From Azovibrio restrictus (GTDB taxonomy: Bacteria > Pseudomonadota > Gammaproteobacteria > Burkholderiales > Rhodocyclaceae): 8,427 bases of DNA. The translations under genes were made by a program, and so were the position numbers. Positions 1-7,030 of the stretch are shown piece by piece (position 1 is the stretch's first letter; each line of letters opens with the position of its first letter). The notes beneath the pieces were generated by a model. It was not told where the DNA came from and made no database searches. It worked only from the letters and a program-made list of their open reading frames with translations. The DNA is taken from positions 1 through 8,427 of the forward strand of contig QKDJ01000151.1 of NCBI GenBank assembly GCA_003252145.1, given 5' to 3'.

Positions 1-369
1 CTTGATGATGCGGGCGGCCAGGGCTTGGTGAGCGGCATCCTTTTGTTGTTTCAGGGTGTAGCGGGCGGTTTCGGCGGCTGCACCCAGCTTGCCTTGCAGT
101 TGATCCAGCAGTGCTTGCAGGTCGTGGAGCCACTGGCTTTCCGGATCCTGGTCCTGGGCGGCGGCCAAGGCGACGGTTTGCTGGGCGTCACAGAGTTGGG
201 CCACGAAACCCATCCAGTCTTCCAGGGGGTTACCCGGGGCCAGTTGGCGCAGGCGGGCGGCCCGGGCAGCAAAGAGCCGGTCGGGGCGGGGCAGACGCAG
301 GGGTGCGGGGGAGTGACCGGGAACCAGGCCGGCGGCGGCCATGGCAGCAGTGGTGTCGTCTTGGGACAT
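1..369 (-). CDS. fdhE: Formate dehydrogenase accessory protein FdhE, N-terminal part (runs off left edge)
   Basis: Reading left from an ATG at 369, an open frame of 123 codons reaches the window edge with no stop. The start is supported by AGGAGA at 382-377, seven bases upstream. FdhE is a cytoplasmic maturation factor for respiratory formate dehydrogenases and binds their catalytic subunit. Seen here: after a short Ala-rich leader, a segment near residues 25-60 reads RLPRPDRLFAARAARLRQLA and then GNPLEDWMGFVAQLCDAQ. This is the usual FdhE N-terminal pattern of an 'LF..RA.RLR.LA' helix followed by 'P..D...F...L..AQ'. The rubredoxin-like CxxC motifs expected further on would lie outside the window. 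E. coli FdhE is about 309 residues, so roughly 40% is visible. The gene diverges from the formate dehydrogenase operon it serves, which supports the call. Identification rests on remembered family pattern and context. Confidence 0.85.
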   Translation of the reverse strand, partial: MSQDDTTAAMAAAGLVPGHSPAPLRLPRPDRLFAARAARLRQLAPGNPLEDWMGFVAQLCDAQQTVALAAAQDQDPESQWLHDLQALLDQLQGKLGAAAETARYTLKQQKDAAHQALAARIIK

Positions 370-556
370 GGGTGAATTCTCCTGGATAACGCAGCCAGGC
401 CGAAAAAAGCGATCCGGCCGGAATGGCGAAAGGCGGAACCATAGCAAGAATTGGGCGCGAGGCGGGTTCAAAGGGGTGGTCAGGGCGCTCGGGCCATGGC
501 TAGGCACGTGACGACCGGCAGTGCGTCAAAAAGTTCCAGAAGTTCTGCTAGGAGGC

Positions 557-592
557 GGGATATTTTGTCCCGGTGGCGGGACAAAATGTCCC
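557..592 (+). promoter_or_regulatory. Two tandem 15-bp palindromic operators, probable enhancer-binding-protein sites
   Basis: GGGATATTTTGTCCC (557-571) and GGGACAAAATGTCCC (578-592) are two copies of GGGA(T/C)A-N3-TGTCCC. Their centres are 21 bp apart, about two helical turns, so they would sit on the same face of the DNA. The second copy is a perfect palindrome with 6-bp arms. The first has one arm mismatch. Between the copies, 562-571 and 578-587 also form a perfect 10-bp inverted repeat. The centres lie about 75 and 96 bp upstream of the -12 element, the usual range for upstream activating sequences of sigma-54 activators. The binding protein is not encoded in this window. Confidence 0.7.
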
Positions 593-599
593 CGCGGTC

Positions 600-612
600 T
601 GCGTGGTTGATA
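600..612 (-). promoter_or_regulatory. Possible IHF-type bend site, or an FNR half site
   Basis: On the minus strand TATCAA (612-607) matches the WATCAA core of the IHF consensus, but the distal TTR reads GCA. On the plus strand the same bases give TTGAT (607-611), a perfect FNR/Anr half site whose partner (ATTTC, 616-620) is poor. The position, midway between the palindromes and the -24 element, is where an IHF bend would be expected. The match alone is weak. Confidence 0.25.
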
Positions 613-646
613 GGTATTTCCCTTGTTCTGAAAGGGTTTCCGCCTG

Positions 647-662
647 TGGCATGGAACCTGCG
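647..662 (+). promoter_or_regulatory. Sigma-54 (RpoN) -24/-12 promoter for fdnGHI
   Basis: TGGCATGGAACCTGCG matches the sigma-54 consensus TGGCACG-N4-TTGCW at most conserved positions. The invariant GG (648-649) and GC (660-661) have the required 10-base spacing. Transcription would begin near 672, giving a leader of about 80 bases before the fdnG start. No convincing sigma-70 promoter was seen between 590 and 750. The tandem palindromes upstream are the expected companions of such a promoter, which depends on an ATP-driven activator. Confidence 0.7.
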
Positions 663-690
663 TAGGGGGGAGCAAGCCGGGGAACGGGCG

Positions 691-716
691 CCCTGCTGGC
701 GGCATGCCAGACAGGG
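691..716 (+). other. Hairpin in the fdnG 5' leader
   Basis: CCCTGCTGGC (691-700) pairs with GCCAG (706-710) and CAGGG (712-716) around a five-base loop, with one bulged A at 711. This gives ten base pairs in the predicted leader, between the inferred start site and the Shine-Dalgarno. No U-tract follows, so it does not look like a terminator. An mRNA-stability or translational role is only a guess. Confidence 0.45.
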
Positions 717-754
717 ACCGGAGCCCCGGATGTTCCGCATATAAGGGAGGTTTC

Positions 755-3700
755 ATGCAAGTCACGAGACGGCAGTTTTTCAAGGTTACGGCCGCAGGTC
801 TTTCTGCTTCCAGCCTTGCCGTTCTGGGTTACGCACCCGCTGCTCTGGCTGAAGTGCGCCAGTTCAAGCTGACCCGCGCCACCGAAACACGCAACAACTG
901 CACCTACTGTTCCGTAGGTTGCGGCGTGCTGCTGTACAGCATGGGCGACGGGGCCAAGAACGCCAAGAAGAAGATTTTCCACGTGGAAGGCGACCCGGAT
1001 CATCCGGTCAGTCGCGGTTCCCTGTGCCCCAAGGGCGCCGGCTTGCTGGATTACGTCCACAGTCCCCAGCGTCTCAAGTACCCCGAAGTGCGCGAACCCG
1101 GCAGCAAGGAATGGAAGCGCATCTCCTGGGAAGAGGCCAATGAGCGCATCGCCCGCCTGATGAAGGATGACCGGGACGCCAACTTCATCCAGAAGAACGA
1201 CAAGGGTGAGCTGGTGAACCGCTGGTTGTCCTGCGGCATGCTGGGCTCTTCTGCTGCCAGCAACGAAACCGGTATCCTGGACTTCAAGTTCGCCCGTGCC
1301 CTGGGTATCGTTTCCCTGGAAAACCAGGCCCGTCTCTGTCACGGTCCCACCGTGGCCGCCCTGGCACGCTCCTTCGGTCGTGGTGCCATGACCAACAACT
1401 GGGTGGACATCAAGAACGCCAACGTGATCCTGGTGATGGGCGGCAACCCGGCCGAAGCCCACCCGGTGGGTTTCAAGTGGGCCGTGGAAGCCAAGGTCAA
1501 GAACAACGCCACCATGATGGTGGTGGACCCCCGCTTCAGCCGTACCGCTGCCGTGGCCGACTTCTATGCCCCCATCCGCGCCGGTGCCGATGCCGCTTTC
1601 CTGCTGGGCCTGATCAACTACCTGCTGAGCAACGACAAGATCCAGCACGAGTATGTGAAGTCCTACACCAACGCCAGCCTGATCGTGCGCGAGGACTTCA
1701 ACTTCAATGAAGGTCTGTTCAGCGGCTACAACGCCGAGAAGCGCACCTACGACAAGTCTTCCTGGGCCTATGAACTGGCCGGTGACGGCCTGGCCCTGAA
1801 GGATGAAAGCTTCCAGCACCCCCGTTGCGTACTGAACCTGCTGAAGAAGCATGTGGAACGCTACACCCCGGAAATGGTGAGCTCCATCTGCGGTACCCCC
1901 CAGGCTGATTTCCTGCGGGTTTGCGAACAGATGGCCAGCACCAGCGTGGCCAACCGCACCGCCACCATCCTCTACGCTCTGGGCTGGACCCACCACACGG
2001 GTGGCGCCCAGATCATCCGTTGTGCCGCCATGGTCCAGCTGCTGCTGGGTAACATCGGCATGCCCGGCGGCGGTATCAACGCCCTGCGCGGTCACTCCAA
2101 TGTGCAAGGCTTCACCGACATCGGCATCCTCAATACGGCCCTGCCCGGCTACCTGGCTCTGCCCCAGGACAAGCAGCAGACCCTGAAGGATTACGTGGAA
2201 CAGCGGACCCCCAAGGCTCCCGTGGCCGGTTCCGTGAACTACTGGAAAAACACCTCCAAGTTCTTCGTCAGTCTGATGAAGGGCCTGTGGGGCGAGCATG
2301 CCACCCCGGAAAACAGCTTCGGTTACGACTGGCTGCCCAAGTGGGATCGCAGCTATGACCTGCTGTCCTTCTTCGACCTGGTGCACCAGGGCAAGGTGAA
2401 TGGCTACATCGTTCAGGGCTTCAACGTGGTGGCTGCCATGCCGGATTCCCGCAAGGTGCGCGACTCCCTGGCCAAGCTGAAATACATGGTGGTGATCGAT
2501 CCCCTGCAGACCGAAACCGCCTCCTTCTGGCAGAACCACGGGGAATTCAACGACGTGGATTCCAGCCAGATCCAGACCACCGTGTTCCGTCTGCCCTCCT
2601 CCTGCTTTGCCGAGGAAAGTGGTTCCATCGCCAACTCCGGTCGCTGGCTGCAATGGCACTGGGCCGGTCAGGAGCCTCCCTACGAAGCCCGTCACGACGG
2701 TCGCATCCTGGGCGGCATCTACATGAAGCTCAAGGAACTGTACGAGAAGGAAGGCGGCACCTGCCCCGAGCCCGTGCTAAACCTGAACTGGCATTACCAC
2801 GATCCCTACGATCCCCATCCCGAGGAAGTGGCCAAGGAAGCCAACGGCTACGCCCTGGCTGACCTGCTGGACGACAAGGGCAACCTGATCGCCAAGAAGG
2901 GCGACCTGCTCTCCAGCTTTGCCCATCTGCGGGACGATGGCACCACTTCCAGCTGCTGCTGGATCTACACGGGGCAATGGACTCAGGCCGGCAACATGAT
3001 GGCCCGTCGGGACAACACCGACACGGGCCTGGGTTGCACCCCGGGCTGGGCCTTCTCCTGGCCTGCCAACCGTCGCGTGCTCTACAACCGTGCCTCCATG
3101 GACGAAAGTGGCAAGCCCTGGGATCCCAAGCGCGCCCTGCTGCACTGGGATGGCACTAAGTGGACCGGTTCCGATGTGGCCGACTACGCCGCCACGGCGG
3201 CCCCCGGTAGCGGTGTGCCCCCCTTCATCATGCTGCCCGAAGGTCTGGGTCGCCTGTTCTCGGTGGGTGCCATGTATGACGGTCCTTTCCCCGAGCACTA
3301 CGAGCCCACGGAAAGCCCCCTGGCCGCCAACCCCCTGCACCCGGAAGTGAGCAAGAGCCCCGTGGCCCGCTCCTTCAAGGCCGATGCAGAGCGTTTCGGT
3401 ACCCGGGAAGAGTTCCCCTTCGTGGCTACCACCTATTCCATCACCGAGATGTTCCGTCACTGGACCAAGCATGCTCGTCTGAACGCCATTGCCCAGCCCG
3501 AGCAATTCGTGGAAATCAGCGAAAAGCTGGCGGCCAAGAAGGGCATCAAGGCCGGTGACGAGGTCAAGGTCTCCAGCAAGCGCGGCTTCATCCGCGGCAA
3601 GGCCGTGGTGACCAAGCGGGTCATGACCCTGCAGGTGGCCGGTCAGGAAGTGGAGCAGATCGGTATTCCCTGTCACTGGGGCTATGAAGGCACGACCCGC

Positions 3701-3799
3701 AAGGGCTTCCTGGCCAACACGCTCAGCCCCGGTATCGGCGATGCCAACTCCCAGACCCCGGAATACAAGGGCTTCCTGGTCAACGTTGAAAAGGCTTGA
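755..3799 (+). CDS. fdnG: Respiratory formate dehydrogenase catalytic (alpha) subunit, Cys variant
   Basis: This 1014-residue protein oxidises formate to CO2 at a bis-MGD Mo or W centre on the periplasmic face. It is colinear with E. coli FdnG (1015 residues) along its whole length. The start at 755 is preceded by AAGGGAGG (743-750) and puts a Tat signal at the N-terminus: TRRQFFK (residues 4-10), a hydrophobic stretch, and ALA at 30-32 as the likely cleavage site. An upstream in-frame ATG at 704 would bury that signal. Cys49, Cys52, Cys56 and Cys91 hold the proximal [4Fe-4S] cluster, and Lys93 is the conserved electron-path lysine. The metal ligand is Cys195 (TGT, 1337-1339), followed by the catalytic His196; E. 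coli has selenocysteine there. Motifs such as [21 protein letters not shown] and the C-terminal [11 protein letters not shown] fit the family. fdnH follows after 11 bases. Fdh-N and Fdh-O types cannot be separated from sequence alone. Confidence 0.97.
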   Translation: MQVTRRQFFKVTAAGLSASSLAVLGYAPAALAEVRQFKLTRATETRNNCTYCSVGCGVLLYSMGDGAKNAKKKIFHVEGDPDHPVSRGSLCPKGAGLLDYVHSPQRLKYPEVREPGSKEWKRISWEEANERIARLMKDDRDANFIQKNDKGELVNRWLSCGMLGSSAASNETGILDFKFARALGIVSLENQARLCHGPTVAALARSFGRGAMTNNWVDIKNANVILVMGGNPAEAHPVGFKWAVEAKVKNNATMMVVDPRFSRTAAVADFYAPIRAGADAAFLLGLINYLLSNDKIQHEYVKSYTNASLIVREDFNFNEGLFSGYNAEKRTYDKSSWAYELAGDGLALKDESFQHPRCVLNLLKKHVERYTPEMVSSICGTPQADFLRVCEQMASTSVANRTATILYALGWTHHTGGAQIIRCAAMVQLLLGNIGMPGGGINALRGHSNVQGFTDIGILNTALPGYLALPQDKQQTLKDYVEQRTPKAPVAGSVNYWKNTSKFFVSLMKGLWGEHATPENSFGYDWLPKWDRSYDLLSFFDLVHQGKVNGYIVQGFNVVAAMPDSRKVRDSLAKLKYMVVIDPLQTETASFWQNHGEFNDVDSSQIQTTVFRLPSSCFAEESGSIANSGRWLQWHWAGQEPPYEARHDGRILGGIYMKLKELYEKEGGTCPEPVLNLNWHYHDPYDPHPEEVAKEANGYALADLLDDKGNLIAKKGDLLSSFAHLRDDGTTSSCCWIYTGQWTQAGNMMARRDNTDTGLGCTPGWAFSWPANRRVLYNRASMDESGKPWDPKRALLHWDGTKWTGSDVADYAATAAPGSGVPPFIMLPEGLGRLFSVGAMYDGPFPEHYEPTESPLAANPLHPEVSKSPVARSFKADAERFGTREEFPFVATTYSITEMFRHWTKHARLNAIAQPEQFVEISEKLAAKKGIKAGDEVKVSSKRGFIRGKAVVTKRVMTLQVAGQEVEQIGIPCHWGYEGTTRKGFLANTLSPGIGDANSQTPEYKGFLVNVEKA

Positions 3800-3810
3800 G
3801 GAAACACACC

Positions 3811-4716
3811 ATGTCCATGCAATCCCAAGACATCATCCGGCGTTCAGCGACCTCCAGCCTGACGCCTCCCCCCCAGGCCCGCGACCACAAGCTGGAAGTG
3901 GCCAAACTCATCGACGTGTCCATCTGTATCGGCTGTAAGGGCTGTCAGGTGGCCTGTTCCGAGTGGAATGACATCCGCGACGAAGTGGGTCACAACCACG
4001 GGGTCTATGACAACCCGGTGGACCTGACCGCCAAGAGCTGGACGGTCATGCGCTTTGCCGAGCACCAGGACGAGGGCGGCCCCCTCCAGTGGCTGATCCG
4101 CAAGGACGGCTGCATGCACTGTTCCGACCCTGGTTGCCTGAAGGCTTGTCCTTCTCCCGGCGCCATCCTCCAGTACGCCAATGGTGTGGTGGATTTCCAG
4201 TCCGAGCAGTGCATCGGCTGTGGCTACTGTGTGGCCGGTTGTCCCTTCAACGTGCCCCGCATCAACAAGGAAGACAACAAGGCCTACAAGTGCTCCCTGT
4301 GTTCCGACCGTCTGGCCGTGGGCCAGGAGCCTTCCTGCGTGAAGACCTGCCCCACCGGTGCCATCCAGTTCGGTACCAAGGAAGACATGAAGCTGGTGGC
4401 GGCCGGCCGTATCAAGGATCTGCAGGCCCGGGGTTTCAAGAACGCCGGTCTGTATGACCCGGAAGGTGTGGGCGGCACTCACGTGATGTATGTACTGCAC
4501 CACGCGGATCGTCCCGAGCTGTACAGCAACCTGCCCAAGGATCCCCAGATCAGCGCGACCGTGAGTCTGTGGAAGGGCATGCTGAAGCCTCTGGCCACCC
4601 TGGGTCTGGCAGCAGCCGGTTTGTTCGGCTTCCTGCACTACACCACGGTGGGTCCGAACCGGGCCGATGAAGAGGAAGAACACGAAGAGAAGGAAACCGA
4701 AGAGGTGAGCAAATGA
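3811..4716 (+). CDS. fdnH: Formate dehydrogenase iron-sulfur (beta) subunit
   Basis: This 301-residue protein carries electrons from FdnG to the cytochrome b subunit and anchors the complex with one C-terminal helix. ATG 3811 is chosen because GAGG at 3798-3801, overlapping the fdnG stop, lies nine bases upstream and because [14 protein letters not shown] matches the N-terminus of E. coli FdnH. Sixteen cysteines form four [4Fe-4S] ligand sets: [11 protein letters not shown] (residues 39-49), [26 protein letters not shown], and CSLC paired with CVKTCP. Other family signatures are [12 protein letters not shown] and [17 protein letters not shown] single membrane span (roughly [20 protein letters not shown]) is followed by an acidic tail rich in Glu, as in E. 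coli, where the tail is also acidic but shorter. There is no signal peptide, so it presumably crosses the membrane with FdnG through Tat. The stop overlaps the fdnI start by four bases, suggesting coupled translation. Confidence 0.96.
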   Translation: MSMQSQDIIRRSATSSLTPPPQARDHKLEVAKLIDVSICIGCKGCQVACSEWNDIRDEVGHNHGVYDNPVDLTAKSWTVMRFAEHQDEGGPLQWLIRKDGCMHCSDPGCLKACPSPGAILQYANGVVDFQSEQCIGCGYCVAGCPFNVPRINKEDNKAYKCSLCSDRLAVGQEPSCVKTCPTGAIQFGTKEDMKLVAAGRIKDLQARGFKNAGLYDPEGVGGTHVMYVLHHADRPELYSNLPKDPQISATVSLWKGMLKPLATLGLAAAGLFGFLHYTTVGPNRADEEEEHEEKETEEVSK

Positions 4717-5297
4717 AGGAAAAGCTGATCCAGCGCTATAGCGCCGCTGAACGCATCAACCACTGGGTAGTGGCCTGCTTCTACCCGGCCTTCTTCTGGC
4801 TCACCGGCATTTTCGGTACGCCCCAGCTGGCCCGCATCGTCCATCCCTTTATCGGGGTGGTGATGTTCCTGGGCTTTGCCCGTCAGTTCTTCCGCTACTA
4901 CCACCACAACTTCATCACCGATGAAGACAAGAAGTGGATGAAGGCCGTGGGCGAAGTGATGAAGGGCAACGAAGTGGGCGACATCGGTCGTTACAACGGC
5001 GGTCAGAAGGGCATGTTCTGGCTGATGGTGGCCTGTACCAGCCTGCTGCTGGTGACCGGCGTCATCGCCTGGCGTCCCTACTTCGCCGAGCTGTTCCCGA
5101 TTCCCCTGATCCGCTTTGCCCTGCTGGTTCACGCCAGTGCAGCTTTGGCTCTGATCGCCGGGATCGTGGTGCACGTGTATGCGGCCATCTGGGTCAAGGG
5201 CACCATCCGCGCCATGGCCGAAGGGGTGGTTACCCACGCCTGGGCCAAGAAGCATCATCCCAAGTGGTATCGGGAAATGACGGGCAAGGAATCCTGA
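4713..5297 (+). CDS. fdnI: Formate dehydrogenase cytochrome b (gamma) subunit, short first helix
   Basis: This integral membrane diheme cytochrome b passes electrons from FdnH to quinone. It has 194 residues, against 217 for E. coli FdnI and 211 for FdoI. The start overlaps the fdnH stop (ATGA), with GAGG at 4702-4705 seven bases upstream. Family signatures are [36 protein letters not shown] and the C-terminal [12 protein letters not shown]. The four expected heme ligands are present: His17, His44, His140 and His154, the last two with the usual 14-residue spacing. The distance from His17 to His44 is 27 residues, whereas His18 to His57 in E. coli FdnI is 39. About 12 residues are therefore missing, and the alignment places the gap inside the first membrane helix, around residues 21-26. 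The remaining hydrophobic stretch (about 18-34) includes a proline. The rest aligns well, so I call it a gene, with function possibly affected. Confidence 0.93.
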   Translation: MKEKLIQRYSAAERINHWVVACFYPAFFWLTGIFGTPQLARIVHPFIGVVMFLGFARQFFRYYHHNFITDEDKKWMKAVGEVMKGNEVGDIGRYNGGQKGMFWLMVACTSLLLVTGVIAWRPYFAELFPIPLIRFALLVHASAALALIAGIVVHVYAAIWVKGTIRAMAEGVVTHAWAKKHHPKWYREMTGKES

Positions 5298-5313
5298 GCC
5301 TGTTGATCCGCAA

Positions 5314-5343
5314 GGGCGGTCCCTGCCGGGGCCGCCCGCTTTT
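5314..5343 (+). terminator. GC-rich hairpin terminator-like structure after fdnI
   Basis: GGGCGGTCCC (5314-5323) pairs with GGGGCCGCCC (5328-5337) over ten pairs including one G-U, closed by a TGCC loop. After GC comes only a four-base T run (5340-5343). It lies 16 bases after the fdnI stop and 20 bases before the fdhD start, so it could end the structural operon or lower transcription into fdhD. The short T run argues for partial termination. Confidence 0.6.
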
Positions 5344-5363
5344 GACCTGACACTGGAATGGCC

Positions 5364-6317
5364 ATGAGTCTGGAATCCCCCTATCTGCAATCCCCCGGCG
5401 CTTTTGATGAAGAGTCGGACGGGCCCGAGTTCGCCACGGTCTGCCGCACCACGGTGCTGCGTCTGGACGGGGGCGAAGCCGATACCTGTGATGATCACGT
5501 GGTGGAAGAAGTACCCGTGGCCCTGGTGTACAACGGCATTTCCCATGCGGTAATGCTCTCCACACCCGAGCATCTGGAAGACATGGCCCTGGGCTTTTCC
5601 TTGACCGAAGGCATCCTGGAAAACGCCAGCGAGCTGTACGGCATGGAACTGGTGTCCGGCTGTGAAGGCATCGAAGTGCATATGGAGATTTCCTCCCGCC
5701 GCTTCATGGCCCTGAAGGAAATGCGGCGCAGTCTCTCCGGGCGTACCGGTTGCGGCCTGTGTGGCGTGGAAAGTCTGTCTGCCGTGGCCCGTCCCTACCC
5801 GCCCCTGAAGCGGGGCCTGCTACTGCCCGCCGGGGCCGTGGCCCGGGCTTTGGGCCAGTTACAGGACTGGCAGCAGTTGCATCGCATCACCGGCGCGGTC
5901 CATGGGGCCGCCTGGGTGGATGGTCTGGGCCAGATTCATGTGCTGCGGGAAGATGTGGGGCGCCACAATGCCCTGGACAAGCTGATCGGCTGGATGTCCA
6001 AGCATCGCATTGATCCTTCCAGCGGCTTCGTGCTGGTATCCAGCCGGGCCAGTTATGAAATGGTGCAGAAGTGCGCCATGGCGGGCGTGGGCTGTCTGGT
6101 GGCCATTTCCGCCCCCACCGGTCTGGCCGTGCGCACGGCTACCGAGTGTGGTCTGACCCTGGCCGGCTTTGCCCGAGGTCAGCGTCTGGTGGTGTACAGC
6201 CACCCGGAATACCTGGCTGCAGAAGGTGTCAGCGCCTCCCGGCCTTTGGGACCCCGCAAGGGCGATGAAGCCCTGGAGCCTCTGGCTCCTCGCAGTGGTG
6301 GGCGTACCTTGATGTAA
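5364..6317 (+). CDS. fdhD: Formate dehydrogenase sulfurtransferase FdhD
   Basis: FdhD moves sulfur from the cysteine desulfurase IscS to the bis-MGD cofactor, a step needed for active formate dehydrogenase; it acts in the cytoplasm. The protein has 317 residues if started at ATG 5364. An in-frame ATG at 5358 would add two residues but leaves no room for the GGA at 5355-5357 to serve as a ribosome site. The catalytic pair is seen as GRTGCGLCGVES, with Cys130 and Cys133. Other family landmarks are EEVPVALVYNG, TPEHLEDMALGF, a TEGI segment, REDVGRHNALDKLIG and SSRASYEMVQKCAMAGV. It is longer than E. coli FdhD (277 residues): the N-terminus carries about 20 polar residues before the conserved core, and about 30 residues rich in Pro, Gly and Arg follow the usual end at the YSHPEY segment. 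Its place behind fdnGHI fits its role. Confidence 0.95.
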   Translation: MSLESPYLQSPGAFDEESDGPEFATVCRTTVLRLDGGEADTCDDHVVEEVPVALVYNGISHAVMLSTPEHLEDMALGFSLTEGILENASELYGMELVSGCEGIEVHMEISSRRFMALKEMRRSLSGRTGCGLCGVESLSAVARPYPPLKRGLLLPAGAVARALGQLQDWQQLHRITGAVHGAAWVDGLGQIHVLREDVGRHNALDKLIGWMSKHRIDPSSGFVLVSSRASYEMVQKCAMAGVGCLVAISAPTGLAVRTATECGLTLAGFARGQRLVVYSHPEYLAAEGVSASRPLGPRKGDEALEPLAPRSGGRTLM

Positions 6318-6323
6318 TCAGTC

Positions 6324-6344
6324 CGTCTGGATAATTTCCAGACG
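6324..6344. terminator. Perfect hairpin between convergent genes, possible terminator
   Basis: CGTCTGGA (6324-6331) and TCCAGACG (6337-6344) form an 8-bp perfect stem with a TAATT loop, seven bases after the fdhD stop. Outer bases AATCA (6316-6320) and TGATT (6347-6351) could extend it. It lies in the 60-base gap between convergent fdhD and the minus-strand gene ending at 6378. Neither side has a clear T run directly after the stem, so function as an intrinsic terminator is uncertain. Confidence 0.45.
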
Positions 6345-6377
6345 ATTGATTCCGCATTGTTTTGCTGAAAGACCCTA

Positions 6378-6971
6378 TCAAGGGATATGCAGTTCTCTGC
6401 CACAGTTACTCAGCAACGACTCGTGGGTATGGCGGACTTCTCTTTCATTTCCTGCTGCATCGCGGAAACGGTATGTGCCGGTAACTCGTACGATGCCGCC
6501 AGAACACTCTCCCGTTGCGCGGTCCCAAAAATCGGGTTTGAACGGACCTTCCGAACCCGATACGTGATCTACCATCGTGCAGCAATTCGGGTTACGTGCG
6601 AAGAACTCGTCGACACTCTGGTATGGAATTGGCTCGACCGGCTCATCGCTTGGTTTGACATTGCCATCCTTCGAAACGACCCAAACAGTTTCGCCGTTCT
6701 TGTTTTTAACGACGTTGCCCTTGTCATATCGCTTGGGCCAAAAAGGGATTGGTGCCCCACGCTTAATCACTATTCTCTCCACTACCATACGAATCTTTTC
6801 CTGGTCGGAGATGAAACGCTTCTCCTTGAAGCAGTAGCCGTTGTAGTTGAGGGTCATCAGCACCAGAGGCCCCGCCGCCAAGATAAAAATAATGGCGAGG
6901 GCGATCAGAATTCGGCACATTCCGTGGCAATCTGATTTCGTTGCTGCTTCGTTGGCATTGGTATCACTCAT
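6378..6971 (-). CDS. Hypothetical single-pass membrane protein, AT-richer than neighbours
   Basis: I do not recognise this 197-residue protein. The start at 6971 has AAAGG about seven bases upstream. Residues 1-18 are polar, 19-41 form one strongly hydrophobic membrane segment (CRILIALAIIFILAAGPLVL and onward), and the remaining 155 or so residues form a polar domain with Cys47, the pair Cys130-Cys131, Cys156 and Cys190. If that domain faces the periplasm these cysteines could form disulfides; the topology is not certain. The C-terminal part (VRVTGTYRFRDAAGNEREVR) looks like beta strands. The DNA is visibly AT-richer than the flanking genes, suggesting a different origin. The gene is monocistronic, convergent with fdhD, and followed on its 5' side by the 3' end of yggU. 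The opposite strand also has a long open frame (6387-6935), but the membrane segment, composition and ribosome site favour the minus strand. Nothing links it functionally to formate metabolism. Confidence 0.75.
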   Translation of the reverse strand: MSDTNANEAATKSDCHGMCRILIALAIIFILAAGPLVLMTLNYNGYCFKEKRFISDQEKIRMVVERIVIKRGAPIPFWPKRYDKGNVVKNKNGETVWVVSKDGNVKPSDEPVEPIPYQSVDEFFARNPNCCTMVDHVSGSEGPFKPDFWDRATGECSGGIVRVTGTYRFRDAAGNEREVRHTHESLLSNCGRELHIP

Positions 6972-7030
6972 GCTGCCGCCTTTTGCTCAATCCGAGTGCG
7001 ACATGATAAATGCCATATGAATTTAACGGA

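Larger units (their letters stand above)
370..754. other. Divergent fdhE / fdnG intergenic regulatory region
   Basis: These 385 bases separate the fdhE start from the fdnG start. I see no credible gene in them: the open frames crossing the region lack a good ribosome site and are continuations of shadow frames. The right half holds, in order, two palindromes (557-592), an IHF-like or FNR-like half site (607-612), a -24/-12 promoter (647-662), a leader hairpin (691-716) and a strong Shine-Dalgarno (743-750). The left half (383-550) shows only a weak possible extended -10 for fdhE (TATGGT at 443-438, minus strand, preceded by TGC) with no matching -35. Confidence 0.75.

Noticed and set aside
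25..375. Plus-strand open frames over the left end
   Set aside because: They are Gly/Gln-rich translations antisense to fdhE, whose own frame is open to the edge and matches its family.
438..443. Extended -10 (TGCTATGGT, minus strand) as the fdhE promoter
   Set aside because: No -35 element is found at proper spacing; TTGAAC lies 22 bases away. It is too weak to list as a promoter.
704..754. Earlier ATG at 704 for fdnG
   Set aside because: It would place 17 residues before the Tat signal and has no good ribosome site. ATG 755 has AAGGGAGG just upstream and matches the FdnG N-terminus.
548..2695. Very long minus-strand open frame (715 codons) across fdnG
   Set aside because: It is the antisense shadow of fdnG caused by high GC at third positions. 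It has low-complexity Gly/His/Val content, no recognisable domain, and fdnG on the other strand is certain.
2777..3676. Minus-strand open frame of 299 codons inside fdnG
   Set aside because: It has the same shadow composition and lies wholly within a well-supported gene.
4638..5681. Minus-strand open frame of 347 codons spanning the end of fdnH, fdnI and the start of fdhD
   Set aside because: It overlaps three strongly supported genes and shows no family features.
6387..6935. Plus-strand open frame (182 codons) opposite the orphan gene
   Set aside because: It has no ribosome site and no coherent domain pattern. The minus-strand frame has a clear membrane segment and more protein-like composition.
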